Below, in pieces: positions 9,177 to 20,187 of a stretch of DNA of 62,414 nt. Made by a program: the position numbers and the translations under genes. How positions within the stretch are numbered: position 1 is the stretch's first letter; every line of letters begins with the position of its first letter. The notes below the pieces were generated by a model. It did no database searches. It was not told the origin of the DNA and worked only from the letters and a program-made list of their open reading frames with translations. Source of the stretch: Coemansia sp. RSA 1804 (Eukaryota; Kickxellomycota; Kickxellomycetes; Kickxellales; Kickxellaceae); the NCBI GenBank assembly GCA_027578815.1, contig JANBTH010000017.1, positions 1 to 62,414 on the forward strand, read 5' to 3'.

Positions 9177-11750
9177 TCATACATGTTGCACTTGCTCCAT
9201 GTCGTGCATTATTGCCAACATATCTGGATCAACCTCTTCTTCTTCTTCTTCTTCTTCTTCTTCTTCTTCTTCTTCGCACTCGTCTTCTTCTTCTTCTTCT
9301 TCTCCCTCATCATCTTCCTCTTCTCCTCCTTCTTCGTCATAAATCTCGATGCCAGGAACTTCGCCATCCTCATTATATCCGGGATCGATATGTGGTGAGC
9401 GAGGCTTTTCAGCAACGAATTCTGTGCTCTTTGGATTGGCAGGGCCTACATCAAGGTCAAATGCAGCCAGTTCGTCGTCAATTGACGGAAACTCTGACTT
9501 CCAGTATTCCCAGTCGTTGAATGTCGGGTCTAGCTTTGTGGATAGTGCTGGGAACATCATATCGACAAGGTCATTCATCTTTACGTAGGAGGAGCGATAT
9601 CCAGGCAGCAGATCCAGTTTTATCACGCCAGTCGTGTCAATGGTGCAGATGCGCGATACTGGGACATTGACGCTGCGGTAGGACATTGCGTCGGTGATTC
9701 TGTTGCCAAAGCCAGCGTAGAATGGCGAGGTGCCGCCGAACAGATTTTTGATGTCGCGGAGACAGGCCATCTTGAACTCGTGTGGCCGGCGCTTGATAAC
9801 CTCGCGATGGAAGGAGGTAAACAGGCGGTCGGGCGACAGAAGCAGAGGGCCAAGCGGCAGCTTGGAATCTCCCTGTCTGACATTGCTCAGAAAGTAGCGC
9901 GTGCCATCCGCCTGGCCAATTGCTCTGGCTGTCAGATATATGATTTCGTAGCCATTGCTGACAAGGTCCGAGTACAGCTTGGCCACGCCCATATGAGTCC
10001 AGTCCTTGCCAACCATGTTAAACAGATGGCCCAGCGCATCCGACTTTGTAATGGTGCCGTCAATGTCGGAGATGACAATCTGCGTGTCGTGCTGATACAG
10101 AAAGATGCGTGCTTCGCAGTAGGCGTTGTTCGAAGCAACCAGGAACTTTACATCGTTTGCGCCGCGCCGCAGTCCAAGCGATTTGAGTTGCTCTGACGTC
10201 AGCCGCAGCGTCTTTGCATAGTGCACGTTGCCATTTGGCTGATTCTGGTTATGATTATGATTCTGATTCTGCTTCTGCTTCTGCTTCAGTTTGTGCTCGT
10301 GCTCAGTGCGCACCGGGTGCGGGACTAGGCCGTCATCGCTCATGTATCCAAGCATGTCGTCGACGGGCGTTGGTTGCTCTGCAGCAGCGCTGCGTATTGC
10401 ATCGTCTGTGTCAAGCGCGTCATTTCCATTGACGCTGGTGTTTCCGTTGCCACCCCCGCCTCCCCATCGCCACCACCGCCGCTGTGCGCCCGGAGTCTGC
10501 TGCTGCTGCTGTTGTTGCTGCTGCTGATTCTGATTCTGTTGCTGATGGTTCGGTGTGGTGCCAGCAGCATCGCTTGGCTCTTTGCCAACTCTGTTGATTT
10601 CACCTTGATCATCGCTGGATCCAGAATCAGAGCCAGTAGTGCCAGAGCTGCCAAATGCCAGCTGCCCAACCAGCGATGCCAGCATCATCGCACCCTCAAT
10701 GTAAGCGCCTTCGCTTGTTCGGAAAACCAGAGCTGTGCTCGATATAATGCCTACAGGGTCGCTGTGAAACATTGACTGGTGCACCCGCGCACTGTCAAAA
10801 ACATGCCTCTTCTCGTCTGCATCGTCAGCGGCTTTCTGGAGAGACTCTATCCCACATAGCGATACTTCGAAACGCTGCTGCAGCAGGTCGGGTGGTTGGA
10901 TATTCTGTTGCTCGTTCTGGTTCTGGCTTTGCAGCGTCAATGCCAAATCTTTGTGATGTTGCTGTAGCGGAAGAACAGAGTCGAGTTTCACACCCCAATC
11001 CCAGTCGGAAGAAGGCTGCTGCTCGGAGGCGGAAGATACCGCGGCAACGGAAGCAGCGTCCTTGATAAAGAACTCGGAGTCGCTGACAACACTCAGCGGG
11101 CGCTGCAACTGCTTCGGAACAGACTGGCTCAGCAATCGTTGCTGTTGATCAGATTTTTGGTCCTGCTGCCGCCTCTGCTGCTGGTCAGACTCCAGCGTAT
11201 CGTCGTGGCTGTGAGAAAACTTATCTTCAGATAGCGTCGATGACCTCTGACGACCAGCAATAAGCGGGCCATCGCCCAGCCTATGCAAAAGGTCATCATC
11301 CGTGTCCGAATCAGTCTCATGGGCGCTTGGCGCACTCACATAGCCGTCGTTGGCATGGTGGTCCTCAACCGCACGCACATTCCCGCTAAGATCCAAAAAG
11401 TCAGGGTCACCGATCTCGTTCTGTCTAAACGATAGCGCAGGCGACGCCACAGGCGATGTAGCAAACTGGCTGGGCACATCGCTTTCTGTTTCCAACACAA
11501 AGAAGGCTTCGCCAGAATCGCTTACTTTCATGTAAAAGTCTGCTGGCTTGTCATTGACTATTATCTGCACCGCCTTGTCGGACGGACGTAGTAGCTGGAG
11601 CTTTCCAAAACGAACGTGGAAGGGAGAGCATGCCAGCTCGCCGTCCTTTCCTTCAACAACTACGACATCGATGGCGCCGCTGAGGGTTGCTGGGTTCAGC
11701 TCTTTGTACAGCTGGCTTACTGTGGAAAACACCTTGCCAACATACTGCAT
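9177..11750 (-). CDS. PAH1: Lipin / phosphatidate phosphatase Pah1 (857 aa)
   Basis: This enzyme dephosphorylates phosphatidate to diacylglycerol at the ER/nuclear membrane, feeding triacylglycerol and phospholipid synthesis. Residues 1-95 are the N-LIP domain (MQYVG start, LNPATLSGAID, CSPFHVRFGK). The catalytic LNS2/HAD domain carries DIDGT at 562-566, followed by YLTARAIGQA and the GFGNRITDAMSYR segment. NDWEYWKSEFP near 780 matches the conserved Trp motif behind the catalytic core. The middle is disordered and Gln-rich. The tail is a long Glu tract, comparable to the acidic tail with which yeast Pah1 contacts Nem1-Spo7. No intron is needed. It converges on the small gene at 8870 and diverges from the YFH7-like gene. 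Confidence 0.95.
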   Translation of the reverse strand: MQYVGKVFSTVSQLYKELNPATLSGAIDVVVVEGKDGELACSPFHVRFGKLQLLRPSDKAVQIIVNDKPADFYMKVSDSGEAFFVLETESDVPSQFATSPVASPALSFRQNEIGDPDFLDLSGNVRAVEDHHANDGYVSAPSAHETDSDTDDDLLHRLGDGPLIAGRQRSSTLSEDKFSHSHDDTLESDQQQRRQQDQKSDQQQRLLSQSVPKQLQRPLSVVSDSEFFIKDAASVAAVSSASEQQPSSDWDWGVKLDSVLPLQQHHKDLALTLQSQNQNEQQNIQPPDLLQQRFEVSLCGIESLQKAADDADEKRHVFDSARVHQSMFHSDPVGIISSTALVFRTSEGAYIEGAMMLASLVGQLAFGSSGTTGSDSGSSDDQGEINRVGKEPSDAAGTTPNHQQQNQNQQQQQQQQQQTPGAQRRWWRWGGGGGNGNTSVNGNDALDTDDAIRSAAAEQPTPVDDMLGYMSDDGLVPHPVRTEHEHKLKQKQKQNQNHNHNQNQPNGNVHYAKTLRLTSEQLKSLGLRRGANDVKFLVASNNAYCEARIFLYQHDTQIVISDIDGTITKSDALGHLFNMVGKDWTHMGVAKLYSDLVSNGYEIIYLTARAIGQADGTRYFLSNVRQGDSKLPLGPLLLSPDRLFTSFHREVIKRRPHEFKMACLRDIKNLFGGTSPFYAGFGNRITDAMSYRSVNVPVSRICTIDTTGVIKLDLLPGYRSSYVKMNDLVDMMFPALSTKLDPTFNDWEYWKSEFPSIDDELAAFDLDVGPANPKSTEFVAEKPRSPHIDPGYNEDGEVPGIEIYDEEGGEEEDDEGEEEEEEDECEEEEEEEEEEEEEEVDPDMLAIMHDMEQVQHV

Positions 11751-12599
11751 CTCAAGAAAAAAGGGGGAAATCTATAAGAATGAAAGCAAACGGCTGGAAT
11801 TAAAGTAGAAATTAAAATATGTATAGATAGAAATACATTTAACTCAAAAAAAAGAAAGCAAGAAAAAAAGTAAAGGAAAAAATGATGACACAAGAGAATA
11901 TGCATATGAAAATGAAAAAGGGGTGGGAAAGCATACATTTGTGAACTGGAGAGCCCACAAGCCCAGTGAGCCACGTGCGCAAACTGATGCTTAATGGAAT
12001 GGGCTCTTCTGCTATCCAGCGAGCACTTGGCACTGGCCATTGCATTGACAAGTTGTCCTATGCGCTGTTCTGTTCTGTTCTGCTCTGTTCTGTTCTACGT
12101 TGTTTGTGAATAGAGCTGGCTTATGCAATGCCAAACTGCATCCCAAAGACAAGAGGCATCTGTGCTACCTTGGCCACATGTGACAATCTGAGATTCTTTA
12201 AAGTGAGGGCCTTTAAAGAAGCCAGAACGGGAATTGGCATCATGAAGGGATACATTGTTTCCTTTGGCGGTTGCATAAAGGATTGGCGAGTGTATTATTA
12301 GTATCCGAAACGCACAACAGCAAAGAACATGTTTATTTTTACTCTTAAATCCAATATACAACGAGTACATATGATGCAGCACAGCACATCCGTTTGTTTG
12401 TTTGCTCTTTCGCTGTGACCCACCCATCCGCTCACGCCTCTATTTAAATAATCGCCTGGATGCTTGGCTGCCACACTCACCGCCTTTTTTCATTCTTTCC
12501 CTCATCTCTCTCGCTCTCGCTTTTTATTGTCCACGACTATACACAATCTCAAACATAACACATCACAAGGAAAACCCCAGGAGAAAAGAGCGAAAAGGA
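11751..12599. other. Divergent intergenic region, lipin / YFH7-like gene
   Basis: This region must hold both divergent promoters. It contains A-rich DNA near the lipin start, the TGTTC repeat at 12066-12095 and a pyrimidine-rich leader before 12600. No gene was seen. Confidence 0.55.
12066..12095. repeat. TGTTC pentanucleotide repeat
   Basis: There are six TGTTC units in tandem, the fourth being TGCTC. Confidence 0.85.
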
Positions 12600-13316
12600 A
12601 TGGCTAGCCCCAGCACTGTGACGCAACTGGCAGAGTATCTGCTCCAGAAGGAGGCGGACACTCGTGGAAAAAGAGACGGGAGACACCGGTTTGTGGTGGC
12701 GGTATCGGGAGTGCCCGGAGCTGGCAAGACGTATCTCAGCGATCGCATTGGCATTGAGGTCAACAGACTGCACAACGCAGCGCAAGAAGAAGGAGGAGGA
12801 GGAAAGGAGGAGGAGGAGGAGATATGCGTGGTGCTGCCGATGGACGGATTCCATCTGACAAAGGCGCAGCTGCGAGCGATGGACGACCCAGAGACTGCGT
12901 TTGCACGCCGCGGAGCGCCATGGACGTTTGACGGCTCGCGGTTCGTCGAGGCGGTTCGTTCGGTGAGCCGCAATGGAAGCGAGCGGGTTGTGCTGTGGCC
13001 GTCGTTTGACCACGCAGTGGGAGACCCGGTGGAGGCGGCCATTGAGGTGGCGGAATCGCACCGCATCGTCATTGTCGAGGGCCTCTATGCGCATGTCAAC
13101 GAAGATCCGTGGGAGCCCATTGGAGCCGAGCTGGCAGATGAGCTGTGGTGGATTGACAGCTCCAACAGCTTTGAGCGCATGGTGGAGAGACATGTTGCCA
13201 CGGGAATAGAAGCCACGCATGAGAAGGCAACAAGGCGTGTGGTTGAAACTGACAGCATCAATGGAATCTACGCGGAAACTCATCGGCATCCTCCAACCCG
13301 CTGCATCCGCAACTGA
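12600..13316 (+). CDS. YFH7-like P-loop kinase (238 aa)
   Basis: This is a small-molecule-kinase-fold ATPase of the uridine/panthothenate-kinase superfamily. Residues 1-25 are a helical lead. The Walker A motif is GVPGAGKT (about 38-45). It is followed by LPMDGFHLTKAQLRAMDDP and FARRGAPWTFDG, the signature of the YFH7/FrcK-like subgroup, then a DH in the WPSFDHAVGDP segment and VIVEGLY. The substrate of this subgroup is not established. The ATG at 12600 is chosen because everything upstream is leader-like. The C-terminus is odd: after about residue 226 another frame (plus one base) stays open to a stop at about 13347 and reads plausibly, so a one-base indel or a missed splice is possible. Confidence 0.8.
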   Translation: MASPSTVTQLAEYLLQKEADTRGKRDGRHRFVVAVSGVPGAGKTYLSDRIGIEVNRLHNAAQEEGGGGKEEEEEICVVLPMDGFHLTKAQLRAMDDPETAFARRGAPWTFDGSRFVEAVRSVSRNGSERVVLWPSFDHAVGDPVEAAIEVAESHRIVIVEGLYAHVNEDPWEPIGAELADELWWIDSSNSFERMVERHVATGIEATHEKATRRVVETDSINGIYAETHRHPPTRCIRN

Positions 13317-13901
13317 CAGCCATTGCGGAGCCATCCTCGGTGGCTAAATAGTTTTGGAGCGGCAGGCCTGAATAATCATCATCTAACAATGGGATGCGGG
13401 CAAAGAAGAAAGGAAAAACGAGGCGGAAAAAAAAGTAGGAAAAAAAGTTTGGGGATGACAAAAAGAAAAAAAAACAGGCGAGCGTTTCGCATCAGCATAA
13501 GATAAATGCGCTATGAAAAAGGGGGAAAAGGTTGGTTGCATTGGCATTGGACTCGACAGGCTCAGCCCAGAAAACGGTAGCAACCAGAAGAGGAATAAAG
13601 AAGAATCAATCCAACAAGGTGATAAAGTGGAATGAATGCTCGCAGCTTATTAGTGCGTTTCCTTTTTTCTTGCCCCTCCCCTTTTCTGTCAATATATTAT
13701 TGCTCTTTTATTTTATTTTATTTTCCACTGCCCATACCATACCACCACCATATCTTTTTTACTTTATTTCGTCACGTAGTTGTGCTTGAGGAGAATTCGC
13801 CGCATTTCTTGTCCGCAATCTATTTTTCTTTTTCTCCACCTGTGCACCCCTCACTTTTTATATACTTGTATCAACAGCAACACACAACAAGCAGAGTTGG
13901 A
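13317..13901. other. Intergenic / leader of the transcription factor gene
   Basis: Purine-rich sequence (13400-13480) is followed by T/C-rich sequence (13655-13860) and an A/C-rich leader. No supported gene was seen. Confidence 0.55.
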
Positions 13902-16900
13902 ATGCCGCAACGACAGTCTCGGAATAAGCGGCGCGCAGAGTCGGAGTCTGCAAACACACCCGCACTGGCCACGCTGGCCAACCTGGCAGCCTGCAAGCGG
14001 TATCACCACGATACGTCGCCGAGCGCATACTCGCTGACAGGCAAAAGCAGCAGCTACAATGGAAGCAGCAGCTGTACCAACAATGGCGGCGGCACGGCGG
14101 CGCTGTCGCCCACAATGCATCTGACATTCAATCCAGAGACCCGGCTGCCGGCGCCCGACATTGTTGCGGAGCTGCTGAGCCACGTGGACCAGGAATTCAA
14201 CATCATCAGCAAGATCGTGCAGCCGAAGAAGCTGCTTGAAGGCCACCAGCGCGGCCGCCTGTGTTCGTTTTTGCTGCTTGCGGTGCTTGCAAACAATGCG
14301 CTGTTCAGCTCGCATCCGGCAATTGTTGCCATTGGCACTGTGCCGGCGGTCCGTGCCTTTGTTGACCGCGCAAAGGTCTTTGTGCCGGATGCGCTGGAGA
14401 CGCCTTCCGTTACCTGCTGCCAGGCGCTGCTTCTCCTTTCTGTCGCATACATGCATCTTGGAATGCTCGACGTATCCAGCCACTACTCCAGTAAGTAGCA
14501 AACCACCACCAACCTTCCTATCTACCTGTCTCATTTTCATTTGCATTGGGGGAATATGGAATGGCCATCTTATTTCCTGGCTGCCCCGCTGACTGTGATT
14601 GGATGGCGGAAAGATATAGAAAAAAAAGGATCATGCTTGCCGCAATTCTTTTTTATTCTTTGCTTGTCTCCCCCCCCCCCGCACATTCATTCATACAATC
14701 TCCGTTCTCCGGATAGCGGAAAACATTCGGCTTTTTCCGTTCCTCTTTCAGCGCCTTTTCCCATTATAGAGCTTTTTTTCCTATTATAGAGCTTTTTTGA
14801 TGGTATGGCCGGCCCGATTAGGAAGGAAGGGAATGAGCGACCAGACTAAATTTCACAAGTACTGGGCGGGGCTGCTCTGCCTTTTTTTGCTTCCATTCTT
14901 CTTTTCTCTTTTCCATTCCGTGATAGGCATGTCGCTCCGCATTCTGCAAAAGCTCGGCGTCTACAAGATCGACGACAGCGCATGGACAGACGGCGAAGAG
15001 TGGATATCCGAGTCGTGGCTCGAGCGCGAGCAGATTCGGCGACTGATTTGGGGCAGCTTCACAATCGACACGTTTCTTGCGCTGATGCTGCATTCGCCGC
15101 CCTATGTGCTGGTTGACCTGAGCGGCGTCAACCGTCCGTGCTCGCAGAACACGTGGTACATTGGCAACGAGAACCTGGAAGCGCTGTCGTTTTCCGAGAG
15201 CTCGTTTGGCGTGCTGCCAGGCGACTCCGAGTACCTGACCACGCTGAAGAAGCTGAAGCTGGCAGGCATGCCGTGGCAGGCCAACGGCACCACGCTGCAG
15301 ATCAACTTCTCGGTGCTTGGCAATGCCATTCTGCGCGGTATCAGCGACCCGCAGTTCTCGCAGGAGGTGCTTGACAGACTGGTGCTCCGTGCGTTCCAGT
15401 CCCTGGCCGAGTGGATAGCGCTGGTTCCGCCGCTTCCGGAGTCTCCGTCATGCAACGAGGTGCACCACACGCTGCTGATATCGTCGGTTGCGCTGTGTCT
15501 AAAGTCGGTCATGACGCCCTATCTTATCACGCGTGCCGGCGATGCGCTGCTTCCCGGAGGCGCCGGCAACGAGTCGCCGCTCATCGAGGCAGCCCGTGCC
15601 ACGGCGCGCTACAGCGAGAAGGCCTACGGACTGCCTTCTCTGCCTGCGGATGCGCGGCTCGACCAGGAGGTGGCGCTCGACTGGATGCTCAAGGACTACA
15701 TCAGCTCATCCTGCCACCTGTACCGCTACATGCGGCTCACGCACGATATGATGAAGAGCTGCATTGTGCCGCCGATGTTCTCGGCACATACCGCCATGAT
15801 AAGCGGCGGCACCTTTGCTGCCTGTGCGCATTCGGCGCCGACTGCCGCCCAGCGCGCCCGCTTTGCCGTGCTCCGCGACTACGTGGTAGCGACCTGCCGT
15901 TTGTACGCAGCCAAGTCGCTGCTGTTCGGGATCTCGGTCACCGAGATCCAGCGTGTGGAGGAGATGGTTCGGTTCATGCCGCGGCGCCTGGATCCCGCGC
16001 AATTCAAGGCCATTCGCAAGGCGCTTGTGCCTGGGTCGCTCGAGTCGCTGGTCAACAAGCGATTCTCGTCATTCATTCACACGCTGCGCGACCTGGCACG
16101 CATGCCGCCGGTGTATGACTCGGCTTCGGGGTCGCCTCAGATGATGTGCTCCTCCTCATCTCCCCCTGCTGCTGCTGCTGCTGGTGGTGTTGACTCGACG
16201 TCGGCGCCTGTTGCAGCAGCAGCTTCGTCGTCGTCGCACTCGTCTAGCCAGCGCGGCGGCATTATTCCGCTCACCAGCAATCTGCGCGCCATATTCGGAC
16301 GCTTTGTCAAGTGTCCGGTATCGTCGATGGCATCGATGGCATCCTCGTTGTCTTCGGGCAGCGCGTGGCAAGATGACGAGAAGAAGCGACCCATGGCTGG
16401 CGATTCCGCTTCTGCTTCTGCTTCTGCTTCTGCTTCTAATGGTGCTGCTGATGGCAACGACCGATGCTTTGAGGACTACGCTGCTTCGTCGGACGCTGCG
16501 CTTGGAGCTGTTCCCGATTACAAGCTGACATTCACGGCGGTTTCCAGTCTGATGGTTGGCCTGTCGATGACAACAAAGGATGAAGCGTTTCTTGCCTTTG
16601 TTCCTGAGCTGCGCACAGAGGCAGCGGCGGAATCAACGTCAGCTTCGTCTCTCGGCGGCAGCACCAAGGCCGATGCGTTTTCCTTTGCCGGCGTCGAACG
16701 CAACGCTGCAACTGCAACTGCGACTTCTTTCTCCTCTGCTGCTGCGCGCTCGGTCTCTGCATCCTCCGACCAAACACGCCGGCGCATGGATGCGGATACT
16801 GATACTGATACGCCTGTCTACAACAGCAATGGCAACAACATCAACGACTGCTACTCTGCGGCTAGCGCGTTTGCCTGGTCCCTGGCCAACAGGGTCTGCA

Positions 16901-17286
16901 GTGCTCGAGCGCAATCTTGCACCAGTGAAGACCAAAGACAGGAACTGCAGCAGCGACTGCAGCAGCAGTTGCGGAACGAGCAGCTGCAGCGGCAGCAACA
17001 CTATCAACGGCAGCACTACCATCGGCAGCAACAGCAGCAGTGTCATCCGGCTCAGCAGCAGCAGCAGCAGCAGCAGCGGCAGGACGGATTAGGATTCCTC
17101 CCGCCGCCCCTTTCGCCACAGTCTGTGCGCTCGGCGCCCACTCCGCCGCCGCATGCGCCGCCGTCGGCTATGATGTCGATGGTCTCGCTTTCGCCGCCGT
17201 CGTCGTCACCGGCGGATATCCAGCAGCAGCGTCCTGCTTCTGAGAGGCCGTGCAAGGCGAGCAATCTGGTCGATCTCCTCAACTGA
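13902..17286 (+). CDS. Fungal-specific transcription factor, middle homology region (982 aa, two exons)
   Basis: Exon 1 is 13902-14490 and exon 2 is 14927-17286; the junction completes a Ser codon in phase. The region from about residue 85 to 560 resembles the fungal_trans/MHR domain of zinc-cluster regulators: PDIVAELLSHVDQEFN, the helix LCSFLLLAVLANNALFSSHP, ALLLLSVAYMHLG, then after the splice ILQKLGVYKID and REQIRRLIWGSFTIDTFLALML. The rest is Ser/Ala/Gln-rich. No Zn2Cys6 cluster precedes the domain; only a short basic stretch (RNKRR) is present, so either the DNA-binding exon lies unseen upstream or this is a cluster-less member. It is probably nuclear; target genes are unknown. Confidence 0.8.
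14491..14926 (+). other. Intron of the transcription factor gene
   Basis: The donor GTAAGT is at 14491 and the acceptor GATAG ends at 14926. At 436 bases it is long for this window and contains a C10 run near 14672. Removing it joins the two halves of the MHR domain in phase. Confidence 0.85.
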
Positions 17287-17714
17287 AAACGAAAATGAAA
17301 CAGCCTCCCAGCAAAAACTAACTACCAAACATGCTAACCAACTAATTGACACTTACACACCACCACTACCATCATCCATCCCGTCATCCCTTCTCCTTTC
17401 TTCGTCCATTCATCCATTCTACCTGCTGACATTCGCTTTGTGCCTTGTTCGCCTGTCTCTCCAGCAACACCAACATTAACATTTACATCACCACTTAATC
17501 TCTCCCCCCCCATCCCATAGGCTCTTCGCCACTCTTTAAATTCACTTTCTTTTTATTATTATCTCCTGGCCCTAGTTGGGCACGATGCTGTCGCATGGGC
17601 TTGTTCTTTTTTCTATCTTTCTAGTACTTCTTTCCTGGTTGTTTCTTACCTTCATCTTGTTTATAATGTTATTTTATTCTGTATCAACTCTCTATATCTT
17701 GCTCTATACTACTG
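17287..17714. other. Convergent intergenic region
   Basis: CA/CT-rich then T-rich sequence lies between two convergent stops. No gene was seen; the transcript ends of both neighbours should be here. Confidence 0.55.
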
Positions 17715-19838
17715 TTAGCTGAGCGGATCCGCCAGACCGTGGCCTCTGCGATGCACCATATCAGCAGCAGACACCTCCTCCAGGCCGTAGTGGCCAGCAG
17801 GCAGCGTGTTGGCGGGGTTCTCCGCAACGCAATGGCCGTGCAGAAGCAGCTCGTCAAGCCAGTCGCCCAGCAGATTGGCCACGCGCTTGGACTCGGGCAG
17901 CAGGGCGTACATCTGCATGAAGCCGTGCGACATGCCGGCGACCAGCTTGACTCTGATGGCGCTGGAATGCGAGGCTCTGTTGTAGCGATGTTCTTGCTGT
18001 TGCTTCCTTCTCTGCTGCTGCTGCTGCTGCTGCTGCTGAAGGCCCGACATGCGCAGCGACCGTGGCAGATACTGCTGGTTCTGGCTCTGGCTCTGGCTCT
18101 GGCTCCCCCCGGCATCCTCGTCCTCGCTAACGTCGGTGCTGCCAATGTAGAACCGGGCAGAGGAGGAAGAGCAGGATGTTGCGGTAGCTGAGGCATTGGC
18201 GATAGTGGGCTGAGCGCCATGGCTGCTTCCATCAGGAGCACCGCGCTTCTGCTTGGCGCTGCGGATGCGCGCAGCAAACAGAACGGTTTCATCGACCATC
18301 GGGTCCTTTTCGCCGCACATAAAGTACACCGGCGGGAACAGCTCCAGCAGCCGGTCGGGAGCCACCAGCGGCGACAGATAGTAGTCGGAGCGGAAGTCGG
18401 GGCGCGTGTTGGGCCCGATGTACATGATGATCATGGCGCGCATCATCTCGGGCGACAGGATGCGGTCGTTGAAGTACGTGAAGGTGCTGGTCATCGCCAG
18501 CGGCACGTAGCCGACGGCGGAGCTGGGCGCTGCAGCCGTGATCTGATCCTGGAGCTGCGCCTGCATCTTCCGCGAACCCAGCGGCCGTCTGCGCGCTACG
18601 CGCACCCGGTCGTCGAGATAGACGGGCCGCGCCCTCGCATTGGCGGCGATGTTGTGGTAGCCGTCGTCGGCGTTGGTGACGGCCAGCGGCGACTCGTGGT
18701 GCATGTGGTCGCGCATGCCAACAAGCGACGCCAGCGACTCGTGCGAGGCCTTGGAGTCGAGCGGGACGCTGGCCGGGGCGCCCAGCAGCGTGCGCGTCTC
18801 GTCGGCTGTCATCCAGGCGCGGATGTCGACGTTGAAGTTGCCGTAGATGAAGACGATGCCCTGCGGATGCGGCAGCCGGTCGGGCGCCTCCAGAATGCGG
18901 AACATGACGCTGGCGGTGATGTTGCCGCCGGCCGAGTCGCCGGCCATGACGATGCGCAGAGGCTGCTCTGCGCCAGCGCCGCCGCCGAGCCCCACGCACT
19001 TGCCGCCGCTCAGCACCAGGCGCCGGTACAGCGCGTAGCACTGGTCGATGGCGTACGGATACGGATACTCGGGCGCCTTCGCGTAGTCGACGCTGACCAC
19101 CACGGCCTGCGTGCGCTCGGCCCACGCGCTCAGGTAGTCGGAGTGGCACGCGGGGCCCATGCTCACGAATCCGCCGCCCGGGAAGTTCAGCACCACGCGC
19201 CGGCACCGCGCAAAGTCGGCCTCGGCGCCGGCGTACATCACGTGGCACTCGACCGGCGCCAGGCCCGGCGAGTCCAGCGCAACGGTGACTCTGCGATGCA
19301 CCGTCAGCGCGCGCGAGTGCATCCACCGCACCAGCCGCAGCGCCGGATTGTCGACGCCTTTGTTCCACGACACGCGCAGATGGTCGATTGTCACCAGCGC
19401 TCGCACCTTGCGCACCTTCTCGACGCCGCGGTCCGTGTACACCAGATAGTACAGCGTGAACACAAGCGACAGAATGTCGCGCAGCACCTTTGGCCGCACA
19501 GACATCGCCGTCCAGAATCCGGCGTCAAGCGCGGTGAAGATCCACGTTGCGCGGTAGAAGCTGCGGCTGTAGTACTCGCGCAGCGGCTCCGGCGCGTTGA
19601 GCCCCAGCAGATCGTCCATGTGTCGGACCACATACAGCGCTGTGCTCCACCCGAGCGCGGCCTTCCACAGCGAAACCTGCCGCCCGTGCGCCAGGCTTCG
19701 CGCCGTCCACCGCGCTATCCACCGAAGCCCCCACGGCGCGCGCTTGCGCCGCACCAGAAGCACCGTCACTGCCACCGTCAGCAGCACTTGCGCGCGCCGC
19801 ACGCTGGCCGACGGCTTGCCGAGGATGTGGTCGAGCAT
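17715..19838 (-). CDS. HSL-type alpha/beta hydrolase, membrane-anchored (707 aa)
   Basis: This is an esterase/lipase-like hydrolase of the hormone-sensitive-lipase group, which includes fungal steryl acetyl hydrolases. The nucleophile motif is GDSAGG and is followed by the NITASVMFRIL helix. The acid is likely Asp in the GEKDPMVDE segment and the His is in GMSHGFMQM. The oxyanion motif reads PGGGF rather than HGGGF. An N-terminal hydrophobic segment (VLLTVAVTVLLV, about 18-29) suggests an ER signal anchor. A Ser/Gln-rich insert of about 90 residues (near 555-650) interrupts the fold before the catalytic His. ATG 19838 is chosen because upstream codons are low-complexity leader. The substrate is unknown. 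Confidence 0.85.
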   Translation of the reverse strand: MLDHILGKPSASVRRAQVLLTVAVTVLLVRRKRAPWGLRWIARWTARSLAHGRQVSLWKAALGWSTALYVVRHMDDLLGLNAPEPLREYYSRSFYRATWIFTALDAGFWTAMSVRPKVLRDILSLVFTLYYLVYTDRGVEKVRKVRALVTIDHLRVSWNKGVDNPALRLVRWMHSRALTVHRRVTVALDSPGLAPVECHVMYAGAEADFARCRRVVLNFPGGGFVSMGPACHSDYLSAWAERTQAVVVSVDYAKAPEYPYPYAIDQCYALYRRLVLSGGKCVGLGGGAGAEQPLRIVMAGDSAGGNITASVMFRILEAPDRLPHPQGIVFIYGNFNVDIRAWMTADETRTLLGAPASVPLDSKASHESLASLVGMRDHMHHESPLAVTNADDGYHNIAANARARPVYLDDRVRVARRRPLGSRKMQAQLQDQITAAAPSSAVGYVPLAMTSTFTYFNDRILSPEMMRAMIIMYIGPNTRPDFRSDYYLSPLVAPDRLLELFPPVYFMCGEKDPMVDETVLFAARIRSAKQKRGAPDGSSHGAQPTIANASATATSCSSSSARFYIGSTDVSEDEDAGGSQSQSQSQNQQYLPRSLRMSGLQQQQQQQQQRRKQQQEHRYNRASHSSAIRVKLVAGMSHGFMQMYALLPESKRVANLLGDWLDELLLHGHCVAENPANTLPAGHYGLEEVSAADMVHRRGHGLADPLS

Positions 19839-19966
19839 GGGCGAGTGCGAGTAGTGCGAGCACGAACAGCAACGATGATGGATATAAGTAAATAAAACAA
19901 ATGGAGATGGCGGTGGTAGTGGAGATGGAGATGGAATGAGAAAGAGAAAGGGGCGGGAAAGGTTAG

Positions 19967-19990
19967 GAAACGAAACGAAACGAAACGAAA
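19967..19990. repeat. GAAAC pentanucleotide repeat
   Basis: There are four full GAAAC units and a partial fifth, in the leader of the minus-strand hydrolase gene. Confidence 0.8.
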
Positions 19991-20165
19991 GGAGAGGAAG
20001 GAGAGGCCCCAAGCTTGCTGCCGGGATCTTCGGTCTCTTTGTAGAGGTCATATGCCTCCGTAATAAGCTTTTTTATGTTTCTTGCGCCGCTTGCCGGCAT
20101 TCATCCAGTGACTGGATGCGCGAACATGTGAAGTTTACCATGGAATCAAAAGAAATGCTCTAATA

Positions 20166-20187
20166 GCATGCATGCATGCATGCATGC
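20166..20187. repeat. GCAT tetranucleotide repeat
   Basis: There are five GCAT units plus GC, self-complementary, followed by GGGCGGGCGG. They lie 33 bases beyond the stop of the first reductase gene. Confidence 0.85.

Noticed and set aside
18219..19895. 558-codon frame antisense to the HSL-type hydrolase
   Set aside because: It is Arg/His/Gly-rich, mirrors the GC-biased codons of the real gene, and contains no recognisable motif.
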